A DNA stretch of 59,930 bases. Source: a virus. Of this stretch, positions 43,225-50,450 are shown in pieces (the first letter of the stretch is position 1; each line of letters starts with the position of its first letter). Position numbers and translations under genes: made by a program. A model generated the notes under the pieces. That model saw only the letters and a program-made list of their open reading frames with translations, was not told where the DNA came from and searched no databases. The stretch lies in the IMG/VR virus record IMGVR_UViG_3300017917_001272, positions 1 through 59,930 of that record. One strand, 5' to 3'.

Positions 43225-43758
43225 CTATAGTGAAAGATCTCCCACAACTACCCACTCATCTGTATTAATTTTAATTAATGTACAAGAGGAGTATCGTGTT
43301 CTTAGTTTAAGTCCAGGTGTTCCATTTACCGTTACCCCTACTGCTCCTGCAACTGTGGTTTGGCCAGCATTATATTGTAAGATATCAACAGTTGTTCCAA
43401 TACTAAATGATGCAGTTGCATTTGTTGGAATTGTCAAAGTGTTTGCTGTTGCAAAATTCATCAAAATTATATCGCCAGCGTCTGACAAAGCAAGAGTATA
43501 GGCTGAGGCACTTTGAGTTAAAATAGTTCTTGGAAGTGCTGCATAATTATCAACATATGCTTTTGTTGCAGCAGAAAAATTTGTTGTTGGCGTTGGAATC
43601 GTTACGGTCCCAGTGAATGTTGGCGATACAAAGGTAGACTTTTCATTGGCAATTTCTGTCAGAGCGGCTTGAAGTGTATTTGCAGAAATATCGCCAGTGG
43701 GCTCAGTAAATACTTGTACCGCTGGCACCGCTGTTGTTGGTCTTGCATACCCAGGCAT
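43225..43758 (-). CDS. Modular tail fibre protein, 177 aa
   Basis: A 177-residue fibre protein. The N-domain (MPGYARPTTAVPAVQVFTEP, then GDISANTLQAALTEIANEKS) is homologous to that of the gene at 44039-44992. One 'SPTFTGTVTIPTPT' shaft unit and AATKAYVDNYA follow. The C-terminal module (VNGTPGLKLRTRYSSCTLIK, WVVVGDLSL) is the fourth copy of the shared tip. So this gene joins the N-domain of one neighbour to the C-module of others. Leaderless start. Confidence 0.8.
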   Translation of the reverse strand: MPGYARPTTAVPAVQVFTEPTGDISANTLQAALTEIANEKSTFVSPTFTGTVTIPTPTTNFSAATKAYVDNYAALPRTILTQSASAYTLALSDAGDIILMNFATANTLTIPTNATASFSIGTTVDILQYNAGQTTVAGAVGVTVNGTPGLKLRTRYSSCTLIKINTDEWVVVGDLSL

Positions 43759-43760
43759 AT

Positions 43761-44024
43761 TTAAATTATAGCATTTTGTGCTAATTCTTCATTGCGTTCT
43801 GCTGCGCTCTTAATTTCTGCCGCCAAAACTACTGCCTCGCGGTCTGCGGGGATTTCAGTAATAGTTGGATCAGCAAGCATTCTCTGCACTTCCATCTGAA
43901 AGATTTCTTCCATAGCAATACGAGCACGTTCGCTGGCAGCATTTTGAATCCATTCCGCTGGATCTGAAGCAACGTAAGCAAGAGCCTTATACTGTGCCTC
44001 TGTAAGAGTAACCGTATATTCCAT
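43761..44024 (-). CDS. Small helical fibre-cluster protein, 87 aa
   Basis: An 87-residue, alpha-helical protein: YTVTLTEAQYKALAYVASDP, then AEWIQNAASERARIAMEEIF, TEIPADREAVVLAAEIKSAA. The 'lTeaqykAL.yva.dp.eWiqNa...RAriAmeeI' pattern is a widespread phage family found beside fibre genes; function not established as far as I know. It may help assemble or tether fibres. Leaderless start; its terminal codons overlap the promoter of the next gene. Confidence 0.72.
   Translation of the reverse strand: MEYTVTLTEAQYKALAYVASDPAEWIQNAASERARIAMEEIFQMEVQRMLADPTITEIPADREAVVLAAEIKSAAERNEELAQNAII
43765..43770 (-). promoter_or_regulatory. Extended -10 box, leaderless start of fibre gene
   Basis: TGCTATAAT on the minus strand, ending exactly 6 bases before the ATG at 43758; it overlaps the end of the 87-aa gene. 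Confidence 0.66.
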
Positions 44025-44030
44025 ATTTTT

Positions 44031-44036
44031 ATTATA
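44031..44036 (-). promoter_or_regulatory. -10 box, leaderless start of 87-aa gene
   Basis: TATAAT on the minus strand, ending exactly 6 bases before the ATG at 44024; only three bases after it the upstream gene stops. Confidence 0.66.
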
Positions 44037-44038
44037 CC

Positions 44039-44992
44039 TTATCCTAAGAAATATCCTGAAAAATGTGAATGTCCCATATAAACACTTGATCCAGAAAGTG
44101 ATTGCCAGTCACCCACAGAAACATAATCATTAACATTTAAACTTAAAACAACAGACTGTGACCAAGCCGAGCCAGAGATCATATTAAGATTATTATATGA
44201 TGTATTATTAACCTTTATGGTCATTCTATTTGTTGCTGTATTAACAAAAAGAGATGTTGTAAATAAATATTTACCAGCAATTGGCGCTGTAAATCTATAA
44301 GTAGATGTATTAAAATGGCTTCCTACGTTTACTATTGCATTATTAAAAGGAAAGTCTGCGCCGTTTGTAAGCGTATAACTTGATTCTGCGCCCCTAGCAT
44401 AAAAATATGGCTGATATGGCATTGTAACTCTACCAGAGGAATCTATTATCATTCTTTGTACGCCGCCAGTATAAAAAACATTGTTTGATCCGAGGAGCAT
44501 CAGGGGGTTTGCTGTATCTGCTCCTGTTTTTTGCAAAAATTCAAATCCATTAACAGCATTTTCGAATAAATTGACAAAATTTGTTTCTGCTGCACCAGCA
44601 CTTCTATTCCAAGATACACTTACTCCGCCTTGATTGATAGATGGGTGTAGTGTTGCAGTATTGTATTGTCCAATTAAACTGTATCCACCAGTAACATGTA
44701 ATGTAGATACTGGATTTGTTGTTCCTATTCCAACTCTATTATTTGCAGAATCTACATATAAAGTATTTGTGTCAACAGTTAAATTTCCCGCAATATTTCC
44801 CGATGAAGCAGAAAGATTTCCAGATACTGCAATATTAGCAGCAGAAGCAGTTCCTGTAAAATTTGGTGATGCAATAGGAGACTTTTCATTGTCTAATTCA
44901 ATAATTGCATCTGCAACCGTAGTGGCAGAAATATTACCAGTTGGCGTGAATGGATTCAATGTTTCTTGTGCTGGAATTAAATATCCTGGCAT
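44039..44992 (-). CDS. Tail fibre protein with C1q-like tip, 317 aa
   Basis: A 317-residue fibre. The N-domain (MPGYLIPAQETLNPFTPTGN, then ISATTVADAIIELDNEKSPI) is shared with the 177-aa gene next to it. One SPNFTGTASAANIAVSGN shaft unit follows, then LYVDSANNRVGIGTTNP, a shaft motif common in fibre proteins. The C-terminal ~125 residues are C1q-like: YFYARGAESSYTLTNGADFP, HFNTSTYRFTAPIAGKYLFT, SVVLSLNVNDYVSVGDWQSL and SHFSGYFLG. C1q heads trimerise and often bind sugars or proteins. No S74 autoprotease was seen. Leaderless start. Confidence 0.83.
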   Translation of the reverse strand: MPGYLIPAQETLNPFTPTGNISATTVADAIIELDNEKSPIASPNFTGTASAANIAVSGNLSASSGNIAGNLTVDTNTLYVDSANNRVGIGTTNPVSTLHVTGGYSLIGQYNTATLHPSINQGGVSVSWNRSAGAAETNFVNLFENAVNGFEFLQKTGADTANPLMLLGSNNVFYTGGVQRMIIDSSGRVTMPYQPYFYARGAESSYTLTNGADFPFNNAIVNVGSHFNTSTYRFTAPIAGKYLFTTSLFVNTATNRMTIKVNNTSYNNLNMISGSAWSQSVVLSLNVNDYVSVGDWQSLSGSSVYMGHSHFSGYFLG

Positions 44993-44998
44993 AAAAAG

Positions 44999-45004
44999 AT
45001 TATA
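44999..45004 (-). promoter_or_regulatory. Extended -10 box, leaderless start of C1q-type gene
   Basis: TGATATAAT on the minus strand, ending exactly 6 bases before the ATG at 44992. Confidence 0.68.
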
Positions 45005-45412
45005 TCATTTAAAGTTATTTGGTAATATGAGTTTTTTTTCTACTATTTTTTGTTCTGGTGGAGTGGGAGAGTTTTTTGTTCTAGGATAATAAATATTGTT
45101 TATGATCAAGAACTGCTCTAATCTTTCATTCGCCATCCAACCTTCAAATTCTTGCCACACCATCCAATTTTTTGTTACTACATAATACTCTGCATATGGC
45201 TGATATGCGGCATAAACACCTATTGGGCCACTAGATTCACTAATTACTTCCCATAGATCTACATCCTCAAACCTTATTGGCCTATTTCCATTCCACGGCA
45301 TTGGTTCTGGAGCGTATTGCCAAATACGATCATAGTTCATCCAATTTTCTTCAAAAAACTCTCCGTCTTTTGACAAATTAAGAATTTGTTCTGTTACTTT
45401 CCATCGTGGCAC
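45005..45412 (-). CDS. Hypothetical protein, 135 aa, GTG leaderless start
   Basis: A 135-residue protein rich in Trp and Tyr: RIWQYAPEPMPWNGNRPIRF, then EDVDLWEVISESSGPIGVYA, YYVVTKNWMVWQEFEGWMAN. I do not recognise the family. The GTG start lies exactly 6 bases behind TAAAAT, the same geometry as the ATG leaderless starts. The gene lies back to back with the oxygenase operon, 69 bases away, and precedes fibre genes. It could be a fibre accessory or a partner of the oxygenases, but only position suggests either. Confidence 0.6.
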   Translation of the reverse strand: MPRWKVTEQILNLSKDGEFFEENWMNYDRIWQYAPEPMPWNGNRPIRFEDVDLWEVISESSGPIGVYAAYQPYAEYYVVTKNWMVWQEFEGWMANERLEQFLIINNIYYPRTKNSPTPPEQKIVEKKLILPNNFK

Positions 45413-45418
45413 AAATAT

Positions 45419-45424
45419 ATTTTA
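45419..45424 (-). promoter_or_regulatory. -10 box, leaderless GTG start
   Basis: TAAAAT on the minus strand, ending exactly 6 bases before the GTG at 45412. It forms a divergent pair with the plus-strand box at 45455. Confidence 0.55.
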
Positions 45425-45454
45425 CCCTAAAATAATTTTTTTAGTGTATCATGA

Positions 45455-45460
45455 TATAAT
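45455..45460 (+). promoter_or_regulatory. Extended -10 box of oxygenase-halogenase operon
   Basis: TGATATAAT on the plus strand, 21 bases before the ATG at 45482. The short leader carries GAAAGGG. It is the only promoter-like site seen for the three-gene operon and has the same form as the phage's own promoters. Confidence 0.6.
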
Positions 45461-45481
45461 TTTGTGGTCGAAAGGGCTTTT

Positions 45482-46114
45482 ATGACTGTAAAAATAGGAA
45501 ATTTATTTCCTGGAGAACTAAAGCCAGACACAACCGTTGCAGGATGCATAGATATTTTTGAAAATGTGTGGCCTGATCCTTTAGGGACTATTGCAAAAGT
45601 TGAAGATGAGTCTGGCAAAAAAGATTCTGGAATGAATTGGGTTAGAGCAACAACATTGGGCCAAGGGACAAATCAAAATTATAGAACAAACTATCATCTT
45701 GGAATAACCGTTTCGGCGTGGCAAGACAATAACTTGCTAGCGCAGAATATTCATAATCAGATGTACCTTCTGCTTCTTGCCGCAACCACTCCTTATGCTC
45801 AAAAGCACAATATTCCATATTTATTTCATGAGGACTATCAAATGCTTAGATACTCTGGTGGTCAGCATTATAAGGCTCACTCTGATGGGAATACCGATAG
45901 CGGAAGAACGGTTTCTGCAATTATTTATCTTAATGATGATTATGTTGGTGGAGAAATAGAATTTGTAAATTTTGGTATTAAGATAAAGCCTCAAAGGGGT
46001 ATGTTAATTTTGTTTCCATCAAATTATGCATATAGTCATATCGCTCACCCCGTAACAGAAGGAACCAAATATGCCTTGGTTACTTGGATTAAGGATAGAG
46101 AAATATGTCAATAA
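45482..46114 (+). CDS. Fe(II)/2-oxoglutarate oxygenase, prolyl-hydroxylase-like
   Basis: A 210-residue protein with a P4H-type double-stranded beta-helix. Iron ligands are H133 and D135 (HYKAHSDGNT) and H186 (YSHIAHPV); K196 in GTKYALVTW should bind 2-oxoglutarate. Core strands: YQMLRYSGGQHYKAHSDG, SAIIYLNDDYVGGEIEFVNF, and KPQRGMLILFPS. The pattern is closest to prolyl 4-hydroxylase/PKHD enzymes, which hydroxylate proline or other side chains using O2 and 2-oxoglutarate. I chose ATG 45482 because AAAGGG lies five bases upstream; an in-frame GTG at 45464 is only three bases behind the -10 box. First gene of a three-gene operon; it overlaps the next by ten bases. Substrate unknown. Confidence 0.88.
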   Translation: MTVKIGNLFPGELKPDTTVAGCIDIFENVWPDPLGTIAKVEDESGKKDSGMNWVRATTLGQGTNQNYRTNYHLGITVSAWQDNNLLAQNIHNQMYLLLLAATTPYAQKHNIPYLFHEDYQMLRYSGGQHYKAHSDGNTDSGRTVSAIIYLNDDYVGGEIEFVNFGIKIKPQRGMLILFPSNYAYSHIAHPVTEGTKYALVTWIKDREICQ

Positions 46115-46713
46115 AAAAATTTAATGAAAATGGTTATGTGCTTATAAAAAATGCCTTGAACAAAGATATTGTAGATATTATTACTCAATACGCTCTTTTT
46201 GATGAAATACAAGATTTTAGCCCAGATACCCTGCAAGTAGTTGGCGCTCATGCCAAATATGCCGACCCTGCGATGGAATCTCTTCTTTTATATTTTCTTC
46301 CATTAGTAGAAGAAAATACTGGTCTTGAACTATATCCAACCTATTCTTTTTATAGAGTATATAGGAATGGCGATATTCTTGAGCCACATACCGATAGAAA
46401 TTCTTGTGAAATATCAATAACTGTTTGCTTTAATTATAATTATGATGATGAAAAATATTCTTGGCCAATCGTGATGGACGGGCAAAAAATAACAATGAAG
46501 CCTGGAGATATTGTAATATACAGAGGAACTGAATTAGAGCATTCACGAGGGGAATTCAAGCCTCCTCTGGATTCGTGGCACGTTCAAGGCTTCTTTCACT
46601 ATGTAGACGTTAATGGTAAAAATGCTGAATATAAATATGATAAAAGATTATCCTTGGGGCTTTTGCCAAATCAACAATTAAAGAAGCCATATATTCAATA
46701 TACTGGGAGATAG
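46105..46713 (+). CDS. Second Fe(II)/2-oxoglutarate oxygenase
   Basis: A 202-residue oxygenase of a different subtype from its neighbour. Seen: VYRNGDILEPHTDRNSCE with H95 and D97 as iron ligands, ELEHSRGEF with H146 as third ligand and R148 as likely 2-oxoglutarate anchor. The N-terminus (KKFNENGYVLIKNALNKDIV) has the 'f...GyvlikN.l....' opening of phytanoyl-CoA hydroxylase-like and tail-to-P4H oxygenases. Its start overlaps the previous gene by 10 bases and the halogenase follows after one base, so the three proteins are made together. Both oxygenases keep their full facial triads, so both should be active. Substrate unknown. Confidence 0.86.
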   Translation: MSIKKFNENGYVLIKNALNKDIVDIITQYALFDEIQDFSPDTLQVVGAHAKYADPAMESLLLYFLPLVEENTGLELYPTYSFYRVYRNGDILEPHTDRNSCEISITVCFNYNYDDEKYSWPIVMDGQKITMKPGDIVIYRGTELEHSRGEFKPPLDSWHVQGFFHYVDVNGKNAEYKYDKRLSLGLLPNQQLKKPYIQYTGR

Positions 46714-46714
46714 A

Positions 46715-48160
46715 ATGAAAGTTTTAGTTGTTGGTGGGGGAACTGCTGGATTAATGACAGCAATTATTTTAAAAAAACATTTGAACTATCAAATCGATGT
46801 TGTACGATCTGAAAAAATAGGAATTGTTGGTGTTGGTGAAGGATCTACAGAACACTTTAAAGAATTTTTAAACTTTTGCGGAATAGATCAATATTCAATA
46901 CTAAAAGAATGTGGCGCAACATATAAGGGTGGAATTCTTTTTGAAAATTTTGGATCAAAAACTTATATGCATAATGTATCTTGTCCTTTTGATAGCCGTG
47001 CCGCGCAATATAGTTATGTTTATGGAAAGCAAATTGCTGAAAATAGCGAATATATGCAATCACGGCTTATATGGGAAAATAAAATAAATTCTTGGCACAT
47101 GAATAGACTACATGATATGCCATTTAATCAATTTCATTTTGATACATTTAAACTCAACAATTTTCTAACAAAATTTTCACAGCAAATTGGAATAAATTTT
47201 TATGATGATGAAATTATTGAAGTTGAGTTAAACCACAATGGCGAAATTGATTGTGTTGTAGGAGAAAAACAATCATACAATTATGATTTTTATATTGATT
47301 CAACTGGTTTTAAGAAAATACTAATGTCAAAACTTGGTAGCAAATGGATTTCTTTTAGCAAATATATGAAAATGAATTCTGCAATAACATTTCAAACAGA
47401 AGAAACAGACGAATACAATCTTTGGACACTTGCAGAAGGAATGAAATATGGATGGCTATTTAGGCTTCCCACGCAAGAACGTTATGGCAATGGATATATT
47501 TTTGATGACAGATATATTGATATTGATAAAGCAAAATTTGAAGTAGAACAGTTATTTAAAAAAGAAATAAATATTGGAAGAACGTTTAAATTTGATCCAG
47601 GTTGCATAGATAGGCCTTGGATAAAAAATTGTGTTGCTGTTGGACTAAGCAGCCTATTTGTTGAACCTTTAGAAGCAAGTTCTATTGGTAGCACAATACA
47701 ACAGGCATTTTTATTAATGCATAGGATTTCTGGATACAATGAAAAAGTTATAGAATCATACAACAAATCTTTTAGCGATATTGTTGAAAATATTAGAGAT
47801 TTTATTGTTTTACACTACATAACCGATAGAAGAGATACTGAATTTTGGTTAGATGTTTCTCAACAAGAGATTCCAGATTCCTTGGCGGAAAAGTTAAAAG
47901 TTTGGAAACATCGGCTACCCATTAAAGAAGATTTTAACGATTATTCTGATTATATAATGTTTTCAGAAAGCAATTTTATTGTCGTTATGCATGGATTGAA
48001 TATGTTTGATAGAAATTCGATAAAATTAGAATATGAAGCAAAACAGTCTTGGATTCATGAAAGTGCAAACAATATAATTGCAGAACAAGTATCTAATGAA
48101 AATATAGTAAAAACTATTGGACATAAAAACTTTATAAAAATAGTAAAAGAATATCTTTAA
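46715..48160 (+). CDS. Flavin-dependent halogenase, tryptophan-halogenase family
   Basis: A 481-residue FAD enzyme of the PrnA/tryptophan halogenase family. FAD-binding GGGTAG is at residues 7-12, with GVGEGSTEHF at 39-48. The catalytic Lys is K71 (GATYKGGILF). YIDSTGF lies at 193-199. The WxWxIP signature appears as GWLFRLP at 246-252, so the second Trp is Phe. FVEPLEASSIG at 315-325 holds the active-site Glu region. The family oxidises chloride, bromide or iodide with reduced FAD; a separate flavin reductase is needed and none is encoded here. A flavin-dependent halogenase from a marine cyanophage (VirX1) is already known to be active. The stop codon abuts the stop of the convergent glycine-rich gene. 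Codons look more AT-rich than in the head genes. Confidence 0.9.
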   Translation: MKVLVVGGGTAGLMTAIILKKHLNYQIDVVRSEKIGIVGVGEGSTEHFKEFLNFCGIDQYSILKECGATYKGGILFENFGSKTYMHNVSCPFDSRAAQYSYVYGKQIAENSEYMQSRLIWENKINSWHMNRLHDMPFNQFHFDTFKLNNFLTKFSQQIGINFYDDEIIEVELNHNGEIDCVVGEKQSYNYDFYIDSTGFKKILMSKLGSKWISFSKYMKMNSAITFQTEETDEYNLWTLAEGMKYGWLFRLPTQERYGNGYIFDDRYIDIDKAKFEVEQLFKKEINIGRTFKFDPGCIDRPWIKNCVAVGLSSLFVEPLEASSIGSTIQQAFLLMHRISGYNEKVIESYNKSFSDIVENIRDFIVLHYITDRRDTEFWLDVSQQEIPDSLAEKLKVWKHRLPIKEDFNDYSDYIMFSESNFIVVMHGLNMFDRNSIKLEYEAKQSWIHESANNIIAEQVSNENIVKTIGHKNFIKIVKEYL

Positions 48161-48173
48161 TTAAGAAAGATAT
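48151..48173. repeat. Inverted repeat at two abutting stop codons
   Basis: Arms ATATCTTT (48151-48158) and AAAGATAT (48166-48173) around 7 bases, spanning the convergent stop codons TAA (48158-48160) and TAA on the minus strand (48161-48163). It might act as a weak two-way terminator, but the stem has only one G-C pair. Confidence 0.35.
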
Positions 48174-49075
48174 CTTACTATAACTACTCCTGGTCCACCG
48201 AAACCTGCACTAGCATTTGCACTATGACCAGTTCCACCTGAACCAGAGCCAGTATTTGTTCCAGCAGAAGTAGACGATTGACCTCCACCAACAGTTCCTG
48301 GAGTTCCTCCTCCTGAGCCGCCAGTTCCAGCGGTATGTCCAGCAGTAATTCCTCCCCCTCCACCGCCAGCACGAATTACAGCAGTTCCATTAATTGAATT
48401 TGTTAATCCACTTCCTCCTGGTCCTGCTGGCTGCCCTCCGCCACCAGAGCCGCCTGGAAATCCCTGTCCAGATGATGCAGCACCGAATGTAGCGCCTCCT
48501 GGTTGAGCATTTGTTCCAGCAGATCCTGCTCCTCCGCCGCCGCCGCCAGCATGAGGCGAGGCTCCTGATCCACCACCGCCACCACCAGAGCCGCCATTTT
48601 TTCCTGTTTGTCCTCCAGCGGGATTATTGTTTACTCCTCCAGGAATGGTAGCCGCAGCATTGTGTGTTCCTCCCCCTCCACCGCCAGTGGCGGTCACTGT
48701 ATGAAAAACAGAGTTTTGTCCATTTTCTCCAACATAGTATGTGCCATTACCAGGTCCATAGTTTGTTCCCTCTCCTCCAGCCCCCACAGTCACAGGATAT
48801 GTTCCAGGAGTCATATTAGAAAATGTTCCAGTTAAATATCCCCCTGCTCCGCCTCCTCCAGAGAGTCCAGTACCACCCCTACCTCCTCCAGCAAGAACTA
48901 AATACTCAACATTTGCAATGCCCTCATTAATAACAAACGATGTTGGACCATTCGTGGCAAATGTATGAATGGTATATCCTCCAGCGGTGGTGATTGATCC
49001 ACCACTTGCATTCAATGTTTGTGAAACAGCATTCATGCTAAAAAATGTTGGATACTTTAATCTTGATACCGCCAT
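48161..49075 (-). CDS. Glycine-rich adhesin/fibre-tip protein, 304 aa
   Basis: A 304-residue protein. Residues 1-75 are a beta opening (VSRLKYPTFFSMNAVSQTLN; TTAGGYTIHTFATNGPTSFV; GIANVEYLVLAGGGRGGTGL). From about residue 68 to 290 it is dominated by Gly with Ala, Ser and Thr, with repeated runs of four to six glycines, and it ends FGGPGVVIVRYLS. This fits a polyglycine-II sandwich tip as in some T-even adhesins and many glycine-rich phage proteins. Several Pro-Gly dipeptides (IPGG, QPGG, FPGG, GPGG, TPGT) lie between the runs. Its stop touches that of the halogenase gene. Likely receptor-binding. Confidence 0.82.
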   Translation of the reverse strand: MAVSRLKYPTFFSMNAVSQTLNASGGSITTAGGYTIHTFATNGPTSFVINEGIANVEYLVLAGGGRGGTGLSGGGGAGGYLTGTFSNMTPGTYPVTVGAGGEGTNYGPGNGTYYVGENGQNSVFHTVTATGGGGGGTHNAAATIPGGVNNNPAGGQTGKNGGSGGGGGGSGASPHAGGGGGGAGSAGTNAQPGGATFGAASSGQGFPGGSGGGGQPAGPGGSGLTNSINGTAVIRAGGGGGGITAGHTAGTGGSGGGTPGTVGGGQSSTSAGTNTGSGSGGTGHSANASAGFGGPGVVIVRYLS

Positions 49076-49076
49076 G

Positions 49077-49409
49077 CTATGTCAACTCCGATACAAATGC
49101 CACAAATGAAAGAGTATTAGCGCTTGAAGAAACTCTAATAAATTGAGAGTTTGACAATGTTATTCCTACAGTAATAAAGGAAGTATCATTTGCAGCAACT
49201 GAGGCACCATATACAATATGATCTGCTTGTGCTGGTGTTCCCGCTGAATCCATTATTGCAATTCTAAATGTTGCAGGACTTGCAGAAGTATTGCATACAG
49301 CAATAGTTGAAATAACAGCACTTGAAGAGGCAGAAGTTGAATATAAGGTTGCATAGGTTGATACTGATGCTGTACCCTGAACTCTTGAATTTTTATATGC
49401 TCTTGCCAT
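49077..49409 (-). CDS. Fibre N-domain-type protein, 110 aa
   Basis: A 110-residue beta protein: MARAYKNSRVQGTASVSTYA, STIAVCNTSASPATFRIAIM and NSQFIRVSSSANTLSFVAFV. This resembles the N-domain of the fibre genes at 40312 and 49425 ('l.si.a.N.s...a.vriwi......y..y....aN.ye.frf.....n..i.vrsssanlsfs.'), but stands alone. AGGAG is four bases before the ATG behind TGATAAAAT. It lies directly upstream of the glycine-rich adhesin gene and may bind it to the particle as a separate base. Inference from similarity of pattern. Confidence 0.68.
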   Translation of the reverse strand: MARAYKNSRVQGTASVSTYATLYSTSASSSAVISTIAVCNTSASPATFRIAIMDSAGTPAQADHIVYGASVAANDTSFITVGITLSNSQFIRVSSSANTLSFVAFVSELT

Positions 49410-49418
49410 AGTACTCCT

Positions 49419-49424
49419 ATTTTA
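49419..49424 (-). promoter_or_regulatory. Extended -10-like box before 110-aa gene
   Basis: TGATAAAAT on the minus strand, 9 bases before the ATG at 49409; AGGAG fills the gap. Confidence 0.42.
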
Positions 49425-50072
49425 TCATGCGCCCATAAGAAAGAATCCATCTATATCTTCTGGAACATCTCCAACGATAACCCATGATGATCCATTATAA
49501 ACTCTTAATGCAAACGTTACGCTGTCTACCCATAAATCTCCAGTTGTTCCTCCTGGTGGCGCTGTAGGTTGATATGGAACAACAATAGATCCTGCTGCTG
49601 TAGATAACCAGTTTGATGTTTCTGAACTATATACATATATTGGCTTTGCTGAAGATTCTGAAATAACTCCATCACTATCAACCCAGATCATGCCGTCTAC
49701 TGGATTAGATGGAGCAGTTGGAGAGTATGAACTAATTCCTGCACCAATCCTAATATCATACTGAATAATTCCATAGGCAGAAAAAGATACATTGGCAGAA
49801 GATGCTCTAACTTTAATTAAATCATTTTGATTTACAGCAAACCTAAAAGTTTCATATGAGTTTGATGCGTCGATTGGAAGATCGTATACATAATAAGCAT
49901 ATTCTGATTCAGTAGAACTACCGCTTGGCTCTACCCAAATTCTAATAGTTGCAGCAGTTGTCGTTGATTTATTTGCAGCAATAATTGAGACTAAATATTG
50001 GTTGTCACTTGTTAATAGAGTAGTTGCTGTATTTGCTGAAGGATTTGCAATACCAAGTCTTACGAGGCCCAT
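49425..50072 (-). CDS. Modular tail fibre protein, 215 aa
   Basis: A 215-residue protein. Residues 1-105 (LVRLGIANPSANTATTLLTS, TIRIWVEPSGSSTESEYAYY, RASSANVSFSAYGIIQYD) are the shared N-domain. Residues about 115-205 hold two copies of a 'aPsnPvdGmiWVdsdg...y.y.s...W' unit. There is no tip module after it; it ends DVPEDIDGFFLMGA. Leaderless start. It probably anchors or links a fibre whose tip is encoded elsewhere in the array. Confidence 0.75.
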   Translation of the reverse strand: MGLVRLGIANPSANTATTLLTSDNQYLVSIIAANKSTTTAATIRIWVEPSGSSTESEYAYYVYDLPIDASNSYETFRFAVNQNDLIKVRASSANVSFSAYGIIQYDIRIGAGISSYSPTAPSNPVDGMIWVDSDGVISESSAKPIYVYSSETSNWLSTAAGSIVVPYQPTAPPGGTTGDLWVDSVTFALRVYNGSSWVIVGDVPEDIDGFFLMGA

Positions 50073-50078
50073 TTTTTA

Positions 50079-50084
50079 ATTATA
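50079..50084 (-). promoter_or_regulatory. -10 box, leaderless start of fibre gene
   Basis: TATAAT on the minus strand, ending exactly 6 bases before the ATG at 50072. Confidence 0.66.
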
Positions 50085-50430
50085 CCCCCAGCCACCATGA
50101 ATTAGAAAGGGCAACATCTGTTGAAACAGCACCAGTCATTGTTTGAGCACCAATTTCTACCCAAGTTGAGTCATAATAGATATATGTCTTAAGACTTGTA
50201 GTGTTTAACCACATATCTCCTAATGATGGGGATGCTGGAGGAACGTCTGCTGTAGTAATAGTTGATCCACCACCGCCACCACCACCTGATCCAATGGCAA
50301 TCCAAGATGAGCCATCATAAACTCTTAGTTCATTAAATGAGGTATTATAGTAAATTTCACCAGCAGTCCCTGATGCTGGATTGCTGGATAAATTAACTAT
50401 TCTCTGTGTACTAAGAAGTCTTTTTGCCAT
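50080..50430 (-). CDS. Fibre-module protein, 116 aa
   Basis: A 116-residue protein made almost only of two copies of the 'G.iyyNt...lrvYdGssWv' unit: NPASGTAGEIYYNTSFNELR with VYDGSSWIAIG, a Gly hinge, then PPASPSLGDMWLNTTSLKTY with IYYDSTWVEIG. The unit recurs in five genes of the window. The opening MAKRLLSTQRIVNLSS matches the start of the 588-aa gene (MAKRFLTHVDMSGNQIVNAA). The ribosome site is weak (AGAAAG). It follows the hairpin at 50451-50476. Likely a fibre or virion accessory. Confidence 0.68.
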   Translation of the reverse strand: MAKRLLSTQRIVNLSSNPASGTAGEIYYNTSFNELRVYDGSSWIAIGSGGGGGGGSTITTADVPPASPSLGDMWLNTTSLKTYIYYDSTWVEIGAQTMTGAVSTDVALSNSWWLGV

Positions 50431-50450
50431 ATCATTCTACTTTCTGGCTT

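Noticed and set aside
45427-45618. Minus-strand frame over the start of the first oxygenase
   Set aside because: It overlaps the divergent promoters and a well-supported enzyme gene.
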